DNA of 59,740 bases from Actinomycetota bacterium (GCA_029265315.1 JAJUJM010000012.1:1-59740); one strand, 5' to 3'. Shown: positions 24,572 through 34,125, counted from the first letter of the stretch. Numbers and translations are program-made. Notes: generated by a model from the sequence alone, not told the origin.

Positions 24572-26113
24572 ATGAAGAAACCCACCTCATACTCGGACAC
24601 GCGCGGAGCGAGCGACGGGCTCGCCCTCTTCAGCGACGTGGTGATCGCAGGCATCGCGCCGGGTGGCGGCCTGTTCGTGCCGAACACGTTGCCTTCGTTC
24701 TCACTCGACGAGCTGCGCGCCTTCGCGGCCATGCCGTACTGGCGACGCGCTGCCGCCGTGTTCTCACGCTTCGGAGTCGACTTCTCGTCAGACCGTGTCG
24801 ACGTGCTCATGCGGCGGGCCTACGGCGCCCAGTGGGACGACGAACGGATAGCGCCGGTCGAAGAAGTGGTCGCGGGCATGCACGTTCTTGAGCTCTGGCA
24901 TGGGCCCACGAGCGCCTTCAAGGACATGGCACTGCAGTGCATGCCGCTCTTCTTCAGTGAGGCCGTGGAGCGCCAGCAGACTCGAGGGCAGCTCGCCGAG
25001 GACTTCCTGGTGCTCGTCGCCACCTCCGGTGACACCGGGAAGGCCGCCCTCGAGGGCTTCGCCGACCGCGACCACACGAGCATCGTCGTGTTCTTCCCTG
25101 ACCGCGGCGTCTCCGACATCCAGCGCAAGCAGATGGTGACACAACGCGGCGACAACGTTGGCGTCTTCGGCGTGCGCGGCAACTTCGACGACTGCCAGAG
25201 CGCGGTCAAAGCCGCCTTCGCCGACACGGAATTCACCGAATGGCTCAAGACGAAGCATGCGCTGAGACTGTCGAGCGCGAACTCGATCAACTGGGGCCGT
25301 CTGCTGCCACAGATCGTCTACTACGTGAGCGCGTACGCGGACATGGTCGCCGCCGGCGGAGTGAAGCCCGGCGAGGCGATGGACGTGTGCGTGCCGACCG
25401 GGAACTTCGGCAACATCCTGGGCGCGTACTACGCTCGGCTCTGTGGCGTGCCCATCGACCGCCTCATCTGCGCGTCAAACGAGAACAACGTGCTCGCCGA
25501 CTTCATCGCGACCGGCGTCTACGACATCTCAGAGCGCGCGTTCGTGACCACCCCGTCCCCTTCGATGGACATCCTCGTGTCGAGCAATCTCGAACGATTG
25601 CTGTACCACCTGGCGGGCGCGGAGGCCGTCAGTGGCTGGATGCGCGAACTCGCCCAAGACAAGCGATTCCGTATCGACCCCGAGACGTTTCGCGCGGTGC
25701 GTGAACTGTTCGTGGGCGACTTCGTCACGAACGACGAGTCGCTGTGCACGATCAAGCGAGTCTACGACGAGACCGGCTACCTGCTCGATCCGCACACGGC
25801 GGTCGCATGGGAGGTCGCCGAGCGGACACGCGGTGAGAACCCTGTGCTCGTGGTGTCCACCGCACACTGGGCCAAGTTCGGCACGGACGTGCTCAAGGCG
25901 CTGCTCGGCCTGACCTACGAAAGCGACCTCCCATCAGACTATGCGGGCAGGACCGGCCTCGAACTACTGGCCGAGGTGCAGGCCATCGCTCCTCACGCGG
26001 GCCGTATACCCCTTGGCTTGGCCGCCCTCGACGAGCTGCCGGTCCGCTTCACGGGCGTGGTCGAGCCCGGTCGCGACGGAGTCGAGGGCGCGGTGCGGGA
26101 GTGGCTGGGCTGA
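24572..26113 (+). CDS. thrC: Threonine synthase
   Basis: 513 aa PLP enzyme converting O-phosphohomoserine to threonine. It has the TRGASDGLALF and GIAPGGGLFVP start typical of the family, the PLP lysine in GPTSAFKDMALQ, the phosphate loop ATSGDTGKAA and VPTGNFGNILGA. I prefer the ATG at 24572 because the family normally starts near the YSxTRG motif and a TATCAT box lies 8 nt upstream. The ATG at 24548 would add 8 residues and overlap the GNAT stop. It shares the aspartate-semialdehyde branch with the homocysteine pathway genes in this window. Confidence 0.95.
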   Translation: MKKPTSYSDTRGASDGLALFSDVVIAGIAPGGGLFVPNTLPSFSLDELRAFAAMPYWRRAAAVFSRFGVDFSSDRVDVLMRRAYGAQWDDERIAPVEEVVAGMHVLELWHGPTSAFKDMALQCMPLFFSEAVERQQTRGQLAEDFLVLVATSGDTGKAALEGFADRDHTSIVVFFPDRGVSDIQRKQMVTQRGDNVGVFGVRGNFDDCQSAVKAAFADTEFTEWLKTKHALRLSSANSINWGRLLPQIVYYVSAYADMVAAGGVKPGEAMDVCVPTGNFGNILGAYYARLCGVPIDRLICASNENNVLADFIATGVYDISERAFVTTPSPSMDILVSSNLERLLYHLAGAEAVSGWMRELAQDKRFRIDPETFRAVRELFVGDFVTNDESLCTIKRVYDETGYLLDPHTAVAWEVAERTRGENPVLVVSTAHWAKFGTDVLKALLGLTYESDLPSDYAGRTGLELLAEVQAIAPHAGRIPLGLAALDELPVRFTGVVEPGRDGVEGAVREWLG

Positions 26114-26358
26114 GGAAGGTGCCCGAAGAGGACGCAGAGGTGCTCCAGCGGTTCGTCGATGCGCTGTTCGCGGACCGTCGCTTTGTCTCGAGGCTCGATG
26201 TCGTGATCCGGGCCGAGGCGCACGACCTCCCTGCCGACCTGCTGGAGCTCATCGAGCTGCTGCCTCCCCGGCCCTACCTTCGCCAGACGCTCTGCGACCA
26301 GCTCAATTCTGCACTCAAGGGTCACGGGTGGACTGGACGGTTCCGCACAGTGGAGTGA
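26101..26358 (+). CDS. Small conserved-looking protein, unknown function
   Basis: 85 aa from a GTG overlapping the end of thrC by 13 nt; a second GTG at 26119 is possible. It is mostly helical, acidic at the start, and contains the segment LPADLLELIELLPP then CDQLNSALKGHGW. I do not recognise a named family with confidence, though that closing motif looks familiar from small actinobacterial proteins. The overlap suggests co-expression with threonine synthase. Confidence 0.6.
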   Translation: MAGLRKVPEEDAEVLQRFVDALFADRRFVSRLDVVIRAEAHDLPADLLELIELLPPRPYLRQTLCDQLNSALKGHGWTGRFRTVE

Positions 26359-26363
26359 GCCCC

Positions 26364-26379
26364 CCGGAACGCGTTCCGG
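26364..26379. terminator. Perfect palindrome between convergent genes
   Basis: CCGGAACGCGTTCCGG, a 16-bp perfect palindrome just after the small + gene and 65 bp before the end of the convergent ATP-grasp gene. There is no T tract, so termination is only a guess from position. Confidence 0.35.
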
Positions 26380-26443
26380 CACGGTACACGACGACCCGCT
26401 CCCGAGTCGTCCCGCCGCCTGCGTCGAAGCTAGCGTCACGCGT

Positions 26444-27487
26444 CTACAGCGTGGCCATCTGCACGTTCGAGAAGCGGCGGCGATAGAAGCTCATATAGTC
26501 CGTCTTACGCTCGAGCGCGTCGATGATCGCGTGCGCGAAGTTCACCTTCTCGAACTTCTGCGCGCTGCCCAGCCCGCCTGGCGAGAACACGTTGACCTCC
26601 ATGAGCTTGTCGCCCACGATGTCCAAGCCCACAAGGAACATGCCGTCCGTGACGAGCTTGGGCCGCACGATCTCGGCGATACGCAAGTGTTGTTCCGTGA
26701 TGTGCGCCTGTGCGATCGCACCACCCGCGTGCACATTGCTCCGGATGTCGTCGCCTTGACGGATGCGCCGGAACGCGGCGTACTTGCCCTTGTAGATCAG
26801 GGGACGCCCGTTCATCATGAACAGCCGAGTGTCCCCGTGTTCGGCCTCCTCAAGGTACTCCTGGACTATGACGTAGCCATCGCGGGTCAGCGCGTCGATC
26901 ATCTGGTTCAGGTTCTTGTTGGTCGCATGGTCGACCATGAACACACCCTTGCCACCACTGCCCTGCAGCGGCTTGAGCACCGCCCTGCCGCCTTCGTCCT
27001 TGACGAACGACTTGATCTCATCACGGTCGCGTGTGATGAGGGTGCGCGGACGTACTTCCTCCGGGAACAACTGGAAGTACATCTTGTTCATCGCCTTGTC
27101 CAACCCGTTCGGGTCGTTCAAGACGATGACACCGTTGCGCATGGCGATGCGGCCGAAGTCTATTCCCGCGTTCTGTCGCCAGGGACGGTCGACGTCTTCC
27201 GAGGGGTCGTTCCTCAGCATCAGCACGTCGAGCTCGTCGACGGTGATCCTGCGGGTACGCGCCCCACGTCCGCGCAGGCCGGCCAGGTACGCGCTCCCCG
27301 TCTTGTACTTGTCTTTCGGCGCATGCTTCGCACGGGCCCGGATGGCCTCGTCGGGGTCGTAGGCGAAGTCCCCGGGCGTCATCACCCAGGCCTCATGCCC
27401 TCGATTGATCGCAGCCATCGCTATGCGCGTCGTCGAATAGGTCGCCTGCTCGGTGGCTATGTCGTTGACCAGAAAGCCGATCTTCAT
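26444..27487 (-). CDS. Glutathione synthetase-like ATP-grasp ligase
   Basis: 347 aa and full length. The N-terminal pre-ATP-grasp domain starts MKIGFLVNDIATEQATYSTT, and the ATP-grasp fold carries the loop VLKPLQGSGGKGVF, then VIVQEYLEE and the metal site MEVNVFSPGG. It resembles prokaryotic GshB, which joins a carboxylate to an amine using ATP through an acyl-phosphate. No gshA is nearby, and glutathione is not expected in this kind of organism, so the true substrates are probably other amino acids or peptides. It is the last gene of a five-gene run, and its ATG overlaps the DUF1704 stop by 4 nt. Confidence 0.88.
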   Translation of the reverse strand: MKIGFLVNDIATEQATYSTTRIAMAAINRGHEAWVMTPGDFAYDPDEAIRARAKHAPKDKYKTGSAYLAGLRGRGARTRRITVDELDVLMLRNDPSEDVDRPWRQNAGIDFGRIAMRNGVIVLNDPNGLDKAMNKMYFQLFPEEVRPRTLITRDRDEIKSFVKDEGGRAVLKPLQGSGGKGVFMVDHATNKNLNQMIDALTRDGYVIVQEYLEEAEHGDTRLFMMNGRPLIYKGKYAAFRRIRQGDDIRSNVHAGGAIAQAHITEQHLRIAEIVRPKLVTDGMFLVGLDIVGDKLMEVNVFSPGGLGSAQKFEKVNFAHAIIDALERKTDYMSFYRRRFSNVQMATL

Positions 27488-29373
27488 CGGCGAGCCCTGC
27501 CCTTCACGAGGTCCGCGACGCTCACGCCGCCGCGAACGACTTCGAGACGCACCGCCGCGTCATCGCGGTGCAAGTATCGCGGAAGCACCGCCGGCGGCGA
27601 TAGTACCTTTCTTGTAAGCAGTTCGTTCACCACCTCCAGGTGGCGCATGCCGAACTTGCCGATGAACAGCCGTGACAGGTCCGCCCCCTCGGCCGCGAGG
27701 TCGAGCACCGAGGCCAAACCGCGCAGGTACATGGCGTCCTTGGTCAGTCCGCCGGCCCTGTATACGCGCACCGCGGTCCCGAACGCGGTGTGCCTTCCGA
27801 ACCCGAGGTCACGCAGGAGACGGTAGCACTCGACGAACTCCGCTCCGCCGATGAGCGCATCGACGGCCAGAACCCGCCCTGCGAGCATGCGGAGGCGTTC
27901 ATCGTCAAGCCCTCCGACGAGGTACTCGCCAAAGACCGCCAGCCCCTCCTGCAGCTCGTCTGAACCCGGGAGACCCACGGCGAGGAGCTTGAGGGGCTGC
28001 TGGCGCGCGTTGTGCCACGTCACGACATGCGTGCCGACCTCATGCTGGATCAGCGCGTCGGCACGCACGGTGGGTATGCTCGCGCCCGACCCTACCAGGA
28101 CCCGCCCGTGTGAGACCATGACACCGGACAGCACATCGTCACGAACGCGAGGCACAAGCCCGAACCCGGGAGCGACATCCCTGTATGAGGCGATCTCGGC
28201 GGTCAAGAGACCTGCGAACTCGCTGGCGGTGAGACGCGATGCGCGGCGGGCACGCGTCGGCCTGGGAGGAAGACGCTCGATGATCTCTCTGGCCAAGGCC
28301 AACAGACCCGGTTCAACCCCTCCGTGGATCTGGAGCGATTCGTGCAGGAACTCGGGATGTCCGATGTCGGAGAGCGCGGTCAGCTCGCGGTCAAGCTGGC
28401 GTTGCACGCCCCTGAACAGGTACATCAGCGTGGGGTCCTCGACGCGCTCGGGGCGCACCGCCCACAAGCGATGCTTCATGCGCCCGGGGTCGAAGGGAAG
28501 CGGGCGGTAACGCAACTGCGGAGCCCTCTGGAACCGCGAGCGCGCGAAAGCGCGAAACGCCTCCTCGACGTTGACCGGCGAGACCTGCAGTAAGAAGTCG
28601 TATGACTCCCCTATCGCCGCGAGCTCGGCGTCGATCTCTTTCGCCGATCGGGCGAATGACCGTTTCCCCATGGCGAGGTACGTCTCGGGCCGCTTGGACG
28701 TGTAGTCGTGCGTGAAGCGATACGCCGCGCGGTCGATCGCCGTGGTCATGCGGCGCCTCATCTGCCGCAGCACACCGGGGAAGAGCCCTCCGTCAGTGCT
28801 GCGGTACACCGGTCGCACCTCGATACCGATGATGTGCGCCGACAGCGACGCGAGCTTTCGCCCGTCAAGCACCTGGCGCAGCCCCGGCGGTGCGACACGC
28901 GCTGACCTTTCGACCGACAGGTCGGGACTGAGCCCCAGTATGCGACTCAACGCCAACGCTGAACGCAACTCGTCGGACACGCTCGCGAGCGTGTCGGTGT
29001 CACGCACCAGCACGCGGTAGCCCGGTTTCGCGTCCGAACCGGGGGTGACCGGCGGTCCGGCCCATACCTCGATGATGAGGAACGAGCCGAACGTATCGCG
29101 GCTCACACGACCGATGGTCTGTATCACCGAGGTGAGGCCTTGGGCTGCCTGCGCCGCACCGTCGGCCAGGACCCAGCTCGCGGACCCGACCACCAGCCGA
29201 TCGGTACCTGGGTCGCCGTTGGCCGGACGACGATAGAGCACGACGAAGGGCAGGGGACGGTCGATGGCCACCCGGCCCACGCCGGGAATCTGGCGTCTGA
29301 CGGTCCTACCCTCTCGCAACCTCGACTCGAGCGTCACGAGCGGACCGTTCTTGGAAGATTCCGGGGCGCTCAT
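27484..29373 (-). CDS. DUF1704 / QEGLA-motif putative metallopeptidase (MATCAP-like)
   Basis: 629 aa from the ATG at 29373; the open frame extends further but into the upstream gene. Residues about 30-360 are unassigned, with mixed alpha/beta character. Residues about 380-620 are the DUF1704 domain with HEVGTH at 444-449 (HExxxH zinc motif) and QEGLA at 475-479, whose Glu is the likely third ligand. The family is annotated in some genomes as 'flavohemoglobin expression-modulating QEGLA motif protein'. It is homologous to the eukaryotic tubulin carboxypeptidase MATCAP, so a C-terminal residue-removing peptidase activity is plausible. It overlaps both neighbours by 4 nt. The bacterial substrate is unknown. 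Confidence 0.85.
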   Translation of the reverse strand: MSAPESSKNGPLVTLESRLREGRTVRRQIPGVGRVAIDRPLPFVVLYRRPANGDPGTDRLVVGSASWVLADGAAQAAQGLTSVIQTIGRVSRDTFGSFLIIEVWAGPPVTPGSDAKPGYRVLVRDTDTLASVSDELRSALALSRILGLSPDLSVERSARVAPPGLRQVLDGRKLASLSAHIIGIEVRPVYRSTDGGLFPGVLRQMRRRMTTAIDRAAYRFTHDYTSKRPETYLAMGKRSFARSAKEIDAELAAIGESYDFLLQVSPVNVEEAFRAFARSRFQRAPQLRYRPLPFDPGRMKHRLWAVRPERVEDPTLMYLFRGVQRQLDRELTALSDIGHPEFLHESLQIHGGVEPGLLALAREIIERLPPRPTRARRASRLTASEFAGLLTAEIASYRDVAPGFGLVPRVRDDVLSGVMVSHGRVLVGSGASIPTVRADALIQHEVGTHVVTWHNARQQPLKLLAVGLPGSDELQEGLAVFGEYLVGGLDDERLRMLAGRVLAVDALIGGAEFVECYRLLRDLGFGRHTAFGTAVRVYRAGGLTKDAMYLRGLASVLDLAAEGADLSRLFIGKFGMRHLEVVNELLTRKVLSPPAVLPRYLHRDDAAVRLEVVRGGVSVADLVKGRARR

Positions 29374-30170
29374 GATACGTGCATCCCATCGAGCACCGCG
29401 ACCACCGCATCGCGGGCGGTCGCGGTCGCCGCCGCAAGACGCGCCACCGCATCCGCATCCACCCAGCCGGTCCATTCGTCCATGAAGGTCTTCTTGTACT
29501 CGATGGCGAGCGCGCAAGCCTGGCCGGAGTAGCGCCTGTTGACCCAGCACGAGAACTCGCCGCCGCCGAACTTGACGTTCTCTCGCACGTCGAGTCCACA
29601 CGAGGTCATGGCCTCGCAGAATGCATCGATGACCTTTCCCCATGAATCCCGGTCCACCGACCGAGTCCCCAGATTGACCTCGGGGTTGCCCTCCAAAGGC
29701 GCGGCGGGGGCATGAGCCCCGTCGCGCCGATGGTTGTAGCTGTGCAGGTCGAACACCACAAAGGGCGGCCCCTGCTCAGAGAGGCCATCGAACAAGTCCG
29801 CCATACGTTCGTAGAACGCGTCGTAAGCACGCCTCGAAGCCTCGAACAGGGACTCTGGTGCATCCCGGCGATAGACCGTCAGCCCCCATGCGTCATCCGG
29901 GACTCGATACACGCACGATTCCCGCGGGCGGTTCAAGTCGACCTCGAAGCGCGAACGGACCACCTCGACCAACGTCACACCATGAGGCGCGAATCGCGCT
30001 GTATGCGGGTCCTCTTCGCGCAACCGCTCTTCATCTGAGAGCTGCATGAACCGTGAGGCTGTCGCGCTCAACGTATGCCCCGCGTGCAGCGCGACGCACA
30101 CCACCGGCCCGTGACCGCGGATGATGCGGGCCAGCACCTCACCGTCCGATTCGATGGTCTCGGCAGTCAC
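29370..30170 (-). CDS. N-formylglutamate amidohydrolase-like protein
   Basis: 266 aa. FGase fold: CVALHAGHTLSA near residue 26, VVFDLHSYNHRRDG near 139, and CALAIEYKKTFMDEWTG near 221 supply the zinc and catalytic residues. The family hydrolyses N-formyl-glutamate, but many members in peptide-modification operons have other amide substrates. No other histidine-degradation (hut) gene is present, which argues against the classical role. The ATG overlaps the methyltransferase stop by 4 nt, and its own stop overlaps the DUF1704 ATG by 4 nt. Confidence 0.85.
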   Translation of the reverse strand: MTAETIESDGEVLARIIRGHGPVVCVALHAGHTLSATASRFMQLSDEERLREEDPHTARFAPHGVTLVEVVRSRFEVDLNRPRESCVYRVPDDAWGLTVYRRDAPESLFEASRRAYDAFYERMADLFDGLSEQGPPFVVFDLHSYNHRRDGAHAPAAPLEGNPEVNLGTRSVDRDSWGKVIDAFCEAMTSCGLDVRENVKFGGGEFSCWVNRRYSGQACALAIEYKKTFMDEWTGWVDADAVARLAAATATARDAVVAVLDGMHVS

Positions 30171-30751
30171 TCGGCGCGCACCGCCGTCACCACGGAGTGC
30201 CAGTCGAGCAACCCCTCGTGCACACGCGCTTCCGTGAACCCTGCGCCCGCGAGGAAGTCGACCAGCTCAGTCGGTTCGGCTCGCACGTTGAGCGGAGGCC
30301 CCTTGGGGGTCTCGTGCGGCGCCCAGTCAACCACGAGGACACGGCCTCCCGGCGCGAGCACGCGAAACGCCTCGCCGTACACCGCGTCGGGGTCAGCCAA
30401 CTCATGGTGGACGTTGATCATGATGACCACGTCTGCGATTCCGTCGGCCAATGGCAACGAGGTCTCAGCGCTGACGACCGGCACGAGCCTGCCAGCCGTC
30501 ACCTCCGGTCTATGCTCCTTCATCCAATCGACCATGACCGGCTCGTTGTCGACCGCGTAGATGGTGGCCAGAGGCGCGAGCGCGGCGAACGCGGCGGCGA
30601 AAAGGCCCGTCCCGGCACCGATATCGACCACGGTGCGTGCATCCGGACGGCCAAGTGCGTCCCACATCTTCTGAGGCGGCAGGGACTCGAAGCGGCCCGG
30701 GTCGTTGAGGCGTTCGAGCTTGGCGACGTCGAACTTCAGGTGTGCCATCAT
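30167..30751 (-). CDS. Class I SAM-dependent methyltransferase
   Basis: 194 aa. Rossmann methyltransferase with motif I VVDIGAGTGLFAAAF (about 41-55), the acidic AVDNEPVM loop, and a VIMINVHHELADPD motif followed by FRVLAPGGRVLVVDW. It is of the small-molecule (UbiE-like) type, without DNA- or rRNA-specific domains. Two tandem ATGs at 30751 and 30748 follow GGGGAGAG; the second has better spacing. The substrate is unknown. It is second in the five-gene operon and overlaps the GNAT stop by up to 4 nt. Confidence 0.85.
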   Translation of the reverse strand: MMAHLKFDVAKLERLNDPGRFESLPPQKMWDALGRPDARTVVDIGAGTGLFAAAFAALAPLATIYAVDNEPVMVDWMKEHRPEVTAGRLVPVVSAETSLPLADGIADVVIMINVHHELADPDAVYGEAFRVLAPGGRVLVVDWAPHETPKGPPLNVRAEPTELVDFLAGAGFTEARVHEGLLDWHSVVTAVRAE

Positions 30752-31299
30752 CTCTCCCCGGTATCGTCACCGGTCATCCCGACATGTCCCTCTTCGCCCT
30801 CTTCGTCAAGGATACGTTGCATGATCACGACATCGAGCCACCGGTCGAACTTCCACCCCACCTCGCGCATCGTCCCGACAAGCTCGAACCCGGCGGCCCG
30901 GGTTATCTTGAGGCTGGCCTCGTTGTCAGCGACGATCCTGCTCACGACGACATGGTGTCCCGCCGCGCGTGCGGCCTCGATGAGGTGCTCCAGCAGAAGC
31001 GGGCCGATTCCGGCACCCGTGTGACCCGCCGCGACGTAGACCGCCACCTCGACGGTCGGCGACCATGCGGGCCGGGTCCCGAACGGCGTGAGCGCACCCC
31101 ACGCGATCACATCGCCGTCCATCGTCACCACGAACGCCGGGTGAGTCTGATCGCGCTCAACGAGCCACGCCTCTCGTTCGGCAAGTGTCTGCGGCTCGGT
31201 GTCGAACGTCGCAGTTGAGTTCACGACGTAGTGGTTGTAGATGGCATTGATGGCTGCCGCGTCCCGCGTGCACGCACGCCTGATGACGAAGTGGTCCAC
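30748..31299 (-). CDS. Phosphinothricin acetyltransferase-like GNAT (L-amino acid N-acyltransferase type)
   Basis: 183 aa from GTG with GGGAGG 4-5 nt upstream; the frame is open 25 codons further without support. It has the Pat/MnaT-type N-terminus IRRACTRDAAAINAIYNHYV, the acetyl-CoA loop AGHTGAGIGPLLLEHL, and late ADNEASLKITRAAGFELVGT. Established knowledge: this family N-acylates small amino acid-like compounds such as methionine sulfoximine and phosphinothricin. It seems to be the first gene of the five-gene overlapping operon ending at 26444. The 250 bp upstream hold the presumed promoter and the pstB-side hairpin. Confidence 0.88.
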   Translation of the reverse strand: MDHFVIRRACTRDAAAINAIYNHYVVNSTATFDTEPQTLAEREAWLVERDQTHPAFVVTMDGDVIAWGALTPFGTRPAWSPTVEVAVYVAAGHTGAGIGPLLLEHLIEAARAAGHHVVVSRIVADNEASLKITRAAGFELVGTMREVGWKFDRWLDVVIMQRILDEEGEEGHVGMTGDDTGER

Positions 31300-31464
31300 A
31301 CGCCCTCCCGCCAGCTGAACCTTCCGTGGAGAGAATATGCATTGACGACCCAAAATGATACCGCCCGGCATCACTCTGGCACACCCGTTGCAATAGCCTC
31401 AGGCGAGAGCTGGGCGACCCGCCTTCCCCCTCCCCCTCGGGCGGGGAACGCCCCTCGGAACAGA

Positions 31465-31497
31465 CAGGACGCGCCTCCCCCCCTCGGGCGCGTCCTG
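31465..31497. terminator. Strong hairpin downstream of pstB
   Basis: An 11-bp stem, CAGGACGCGCC pairing with GGCGCGTCCTG, around an 11-nt loop, with GCATTTT on the + side. It lies 57 nt past the pstB stop and before the GNAT operon, both on the - strand, so it most likely separates those two transcripts. Confidence 0.6.
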
Positions 31498-31553
31498 GCA
31501 TTTTCGGCGACGCCGCGACCCCGACATGGTCGCTCTCTGTCCGGTCTGCGTGT

Positions 31554-32339
31554 CTACCCGAAGCGGCCGGTGATGTATGCCTCAGTCCGCTTATCCGCGG
31601 GATTCGTGAACATGACCCTCGTGTCCCCGACCTCGACGAGCTGGGCGGGAAAGTCCATCGACTCGCGCAGCATGAATGCCGTGCGGTCTGAGATCCGAGC
31701 CGCCTGCTGCATGTTGTGGGTCACGATCACGATGGTGACGCTCGACTTGAGCTCGGCGATCGTGTCCTCGATCTGCTGGGTCGATATGGGATCGAGAGCC
31801 GAGGCGGGTTCGTCCATGAGCAGCACCTCGGGGCTCGTCGCGAGCGCACGAGCTATGCACAACCGCTGCTGCTGTCCACCGGAGAGCTCGAACGCATGCT
31901 TCTTGAGCGAGTTCTTGACCTCCTCCCACAGCGCGGCCCGCTTCAGTGACTCCTCGACCAGGGCATCGAGTTCGGCCTTGCGGCGCACCCCGTGCGTCCG
32001 CGGACCGTAGGCCACATTGTCGAAGATCGACATGGGGAACGGATTCGGCTTCTGGAATACCTGGCCCACGCGCACCCTGAGCTCGACCGGGTCGACCGAG
32101 CGATCGTAGATGTCCACCCCGTCGAACAGGATCCGGCCACCCACTTTGACGTTGCCAAGCTCATCGTTCATCCGATTGAGGCAACGCAGGAGCGTCGACT
32201 TGCCGCAACCCGAAGGCCCGATGAGGGCCGTGACGGACGCCGGCTCGATACTCATCGTGACCCCGGCGACGGCGGTCTCGTTCCCATACGTCACCGACAC
32301 ATCGTCAAGCTCGAATGATCCGGAAGCGGCGGTCACCAT
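31554..32339 (-). CDS. pstB: Phosphate ABC transporter ATP-binding protein
   Basis: 261 aa from the ATG at 32339 (GGAGAAGG upstream); a further ATG at 32369 is less likely. Walker A is GPSGCGKST, the signature [15 protein letters not shown], Walker [16 protein letters not shown], and the H-loop [10 protein letters not shown]. All are canonical, and the [17 protein letters not shown] segment is typical of PstB. It drives high-affinity phosphate import with PstA and PstC. It overlaps pstA by 7 nt. No phoU follows it in the window. Confidence 0.96.
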   Translation of the reverse strand: MVTAASGSFELDDVSVTYGNETAVAGVTMSIEPASVTALIGPSGCGKSTLLRCLNRMNDELGNVKVGGRILFDGVDIYDRSVDPVELRVRVGQVFQKPNPFPMSIFDNVAYGPRTHGVRRKAELDALVEESLKRAALWEEVKNSLKKHAFELSGGQQQRLCIARALATSPEVLLMDEPASALDPISTQQIEDTIAELKSSVTIVIVTHNMQQAARISDRTAFMLRESMDFPAQLVEVGDTRVMFTNPADKRTEAYITGRFG

Positions 32340-33199
32340 CTGATCCTTCTCCTTTGGCGGGTCCGCCATGCGGCCGCGACGACGTTGATGATGCTCACAC
32401 CCGCGACGAGCACGAGTGCCGTGCCCCAGACGACGTCCGGCGCGGGTTTCACGGCCTGGGTCGCCATGATGTAGAGGTGATACGGCAGCGCCATGGTCTC
32501 ATCGAACACGGTCCGGGGCACAGGGGAGTAGAAGGCGACCGCGGTCACCAGTATCGGCGCCGTCTCCCCGGCAGCACGAGACAGACCCAGGATCGAGCCC
32601 GTCACGATGCCGGGAGCCGCCGCGGGAATCACGATACGAAGCACGGTACGCAGTCGCGTCGCACCAAGTGCAAGCGACGCCTGTCTGAGGTCCTGCGGCA
32701 CCTGGAGCAGTGCCTCTTCGGTCGCGGTGATGATGACGGGCAACGTGAGGCACGCCAGCGTGAGGGCACCCGCGATCACCGAGCGTCCGAAACCGACAGT
32801 GAGCACGAACAGCGCCAGACCGAACAGACCGTAGACGATCGAGGGGACACCTGCCATGTTCGCTATCGCGAGCCGGATGACCCGCGTGAACGCACCCTTG
32901 GGAGCATACTCCGCCAGGTAGATGCCGGCCATGATGCCGACCGGGATGGCGAACACCGCGGTCCAGAACGTCAACAGAAGCGTGCCGTAGATCGCGGGCC
33001 AGATGCCACCCTGGGTCATGAACATCCTGGGTGGGGCCGTCAGGAACTCCCAGTCGATGGAGCCGGCGCCCCGGTACAGGATGTATCCCAAGATGAACGC
33101 GACGACTCCAAGCACGCCGAACGCTGCCGCGCCGGTGACAGCACGGGCCAGCATCTCGACGGTCCGGGCACGACGGACACGCGCGGACGCATGATTCAT
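32333..33199 (-). CDS. pstA: Phosphate ABC transporter permease PstA
   Basis: 288 aa from the ATG at 33199, which overlaps the pstC stop by 4 nt (an ATG at 33208 is also open). Six hydrophobic spans; the permease coupling loop reads [22 protein letters not shown] then R. The [13 protein letters not shown] segment is diagnostic for PstA. It forms the membrane channel with PstC. Confidence 0.95.
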   Translation of the reverse strand: MNHASARVRRARTVEMLARAVTGAAAFGVLGVVAFILGYILYRGAGSIDWEFLTAPPRMFMTQGGIWPAIYGTLLLTFWTAVFAIPVGIMAGIYLAEYAPKGAFTRVIRLAIANMAGVPSIVYGLFGLALFVLTVGFGRSVIAGALTLACLTLPVIITATEEALLQVPQDLRQASLALGATRLRTVLRIVIPAAAPGIVTGSILGLSRAAGETAPILVTAVAFYSPVPRTVFDETMALPYHLYIMATQAVKPAPDVVWGTALVLVAGVSIINVVAAAWRTRQRRRIRW

Positions 33200-34119
33200 C
33201 GGCGCCACCTCTTGCGCTGGTTCTCGAGAACCACGTCGGCCACGAGGTTGATGATGAAGGTCATGGCGAACAGGACCAGTGCCATGGCGAAGAGCACCGA
33301 GTAGTGCTCGCCGCCTTGCACGACCTCCGCCATCTCGCCGGCGATCGTCCCAGGCATCGTACGGACCGACACGAGCGGCGTGTTCGGGACGATGCCGGAG
33401 TTGCCCGCGAGCATGAGTACGACCATCGTCTCACCGATGGCCCTGCCCACACCCAACATGACCGCAGCGAACACGCCCGAGGACGCAGCGGGCAGGACGA
33501 CCTTGTGTACCGTCTGCCACCGCGTGTTTCCGAGTGCGAGCGAACCGGTGCGCAGGTCAGCGGGCACTGCGTGCATGGCGTCCTCCGATATCGAGATGAT
33601 CGTAGGGAGCGCCATCACGCCAACCATGATGCCGGCCGCGAAAGCGGTCAGTCCGGTGTCGAGCCGCATCAGCACGCGGATGCTGGGCACGAGCACCGCC
33701 AGTCCCATCAGACCGAGCACGACTGACGGCACCGCCGCCATGAACTCGATCACCGACTTGGCGACCTCTTTCGTGCGACGGCTCGCGAACTCGGAGATGT
33801 AGATCGCCGCAGCGACGCCGACGGGTACGCTCACGACGAGGGCGACCGCGGTGACCCAGAGCGAGCCGACGATCGCGGGCAGGAAACCGTATGACGGCTC
33901 CTTGCTCGTCGGGAACCAATCGGTCCCCGTGATCATGCTCCACAGCCCCACATCGCCGACGGCTCGCAACGCGTTCATGCCGAGAAACACCGTGATCGCC
34001 GCGAGTATCACGATCGCAGCGATGCCGGAGAAGGCTATAGCGCGCGTGACGACGCTTTCGGCCGCCCGGCGAAACGCCGGGCGGCCTGTGCGCCGCCTTG
34101 GGAAGGAGGCGTCTGTCAT
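33196..34119 (-). CDS. pstC: Phosphate ABC transporter permease PstC
   Basis: 307 aa. Hydrophobic spans begin near residue 28, and the PstC-typical GTDWFPTSKEPSYGFLPAIV extracellular segment follows. The coupling loop is SEDAMHAVPADLRTGSLALG, then VGRAIGETMVVLMLAG. It starts 6 nt after pstS, so the four genes form a standard pstSCAB operon. Confidence 0.95.
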   Translation of the reverse strand: MTDASFPRRRTGRPAFRRAAESVVTRAIAFSGIAAIVILAAITVFLGMNALRAVGDVGLWSMITGTDWFPTSKEPSYGFLPAIVGSLWVTAVALVVSVPVGVAAAIYISEFASRRTKEVAKSVIEFMAAVPSVVLGLMGLAVLVPSIRVLMRLDTGLTAFAAGIMVGVMALPTIISISEDAMHAVPADLRTGSLALGNTRWQTVHKVVLPAASSGVFAAVMLGVGRAIGETMVVLMLAGNSGIVPNTPLVSVRTMPGTIAGEMAEVVQGGEHYSVLFAMALVLFAMTFIINLVADVVLENQRKRWRR

Positions 34120-34125
34120 CAGAGA

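Noticed and set aside
26531-27826. 431-codon open frame on the + strand
   Set aside because: It is the complement of the ATP-grasp and DUF1704 genes, with no recognisable domain.
29370-30170. Histidine degradation role for the FGase-like protein
   Set aside because: There are no other hut genes, and it is locked into an operon of ligase, peptidase, methyltransferase and acyltransferase.
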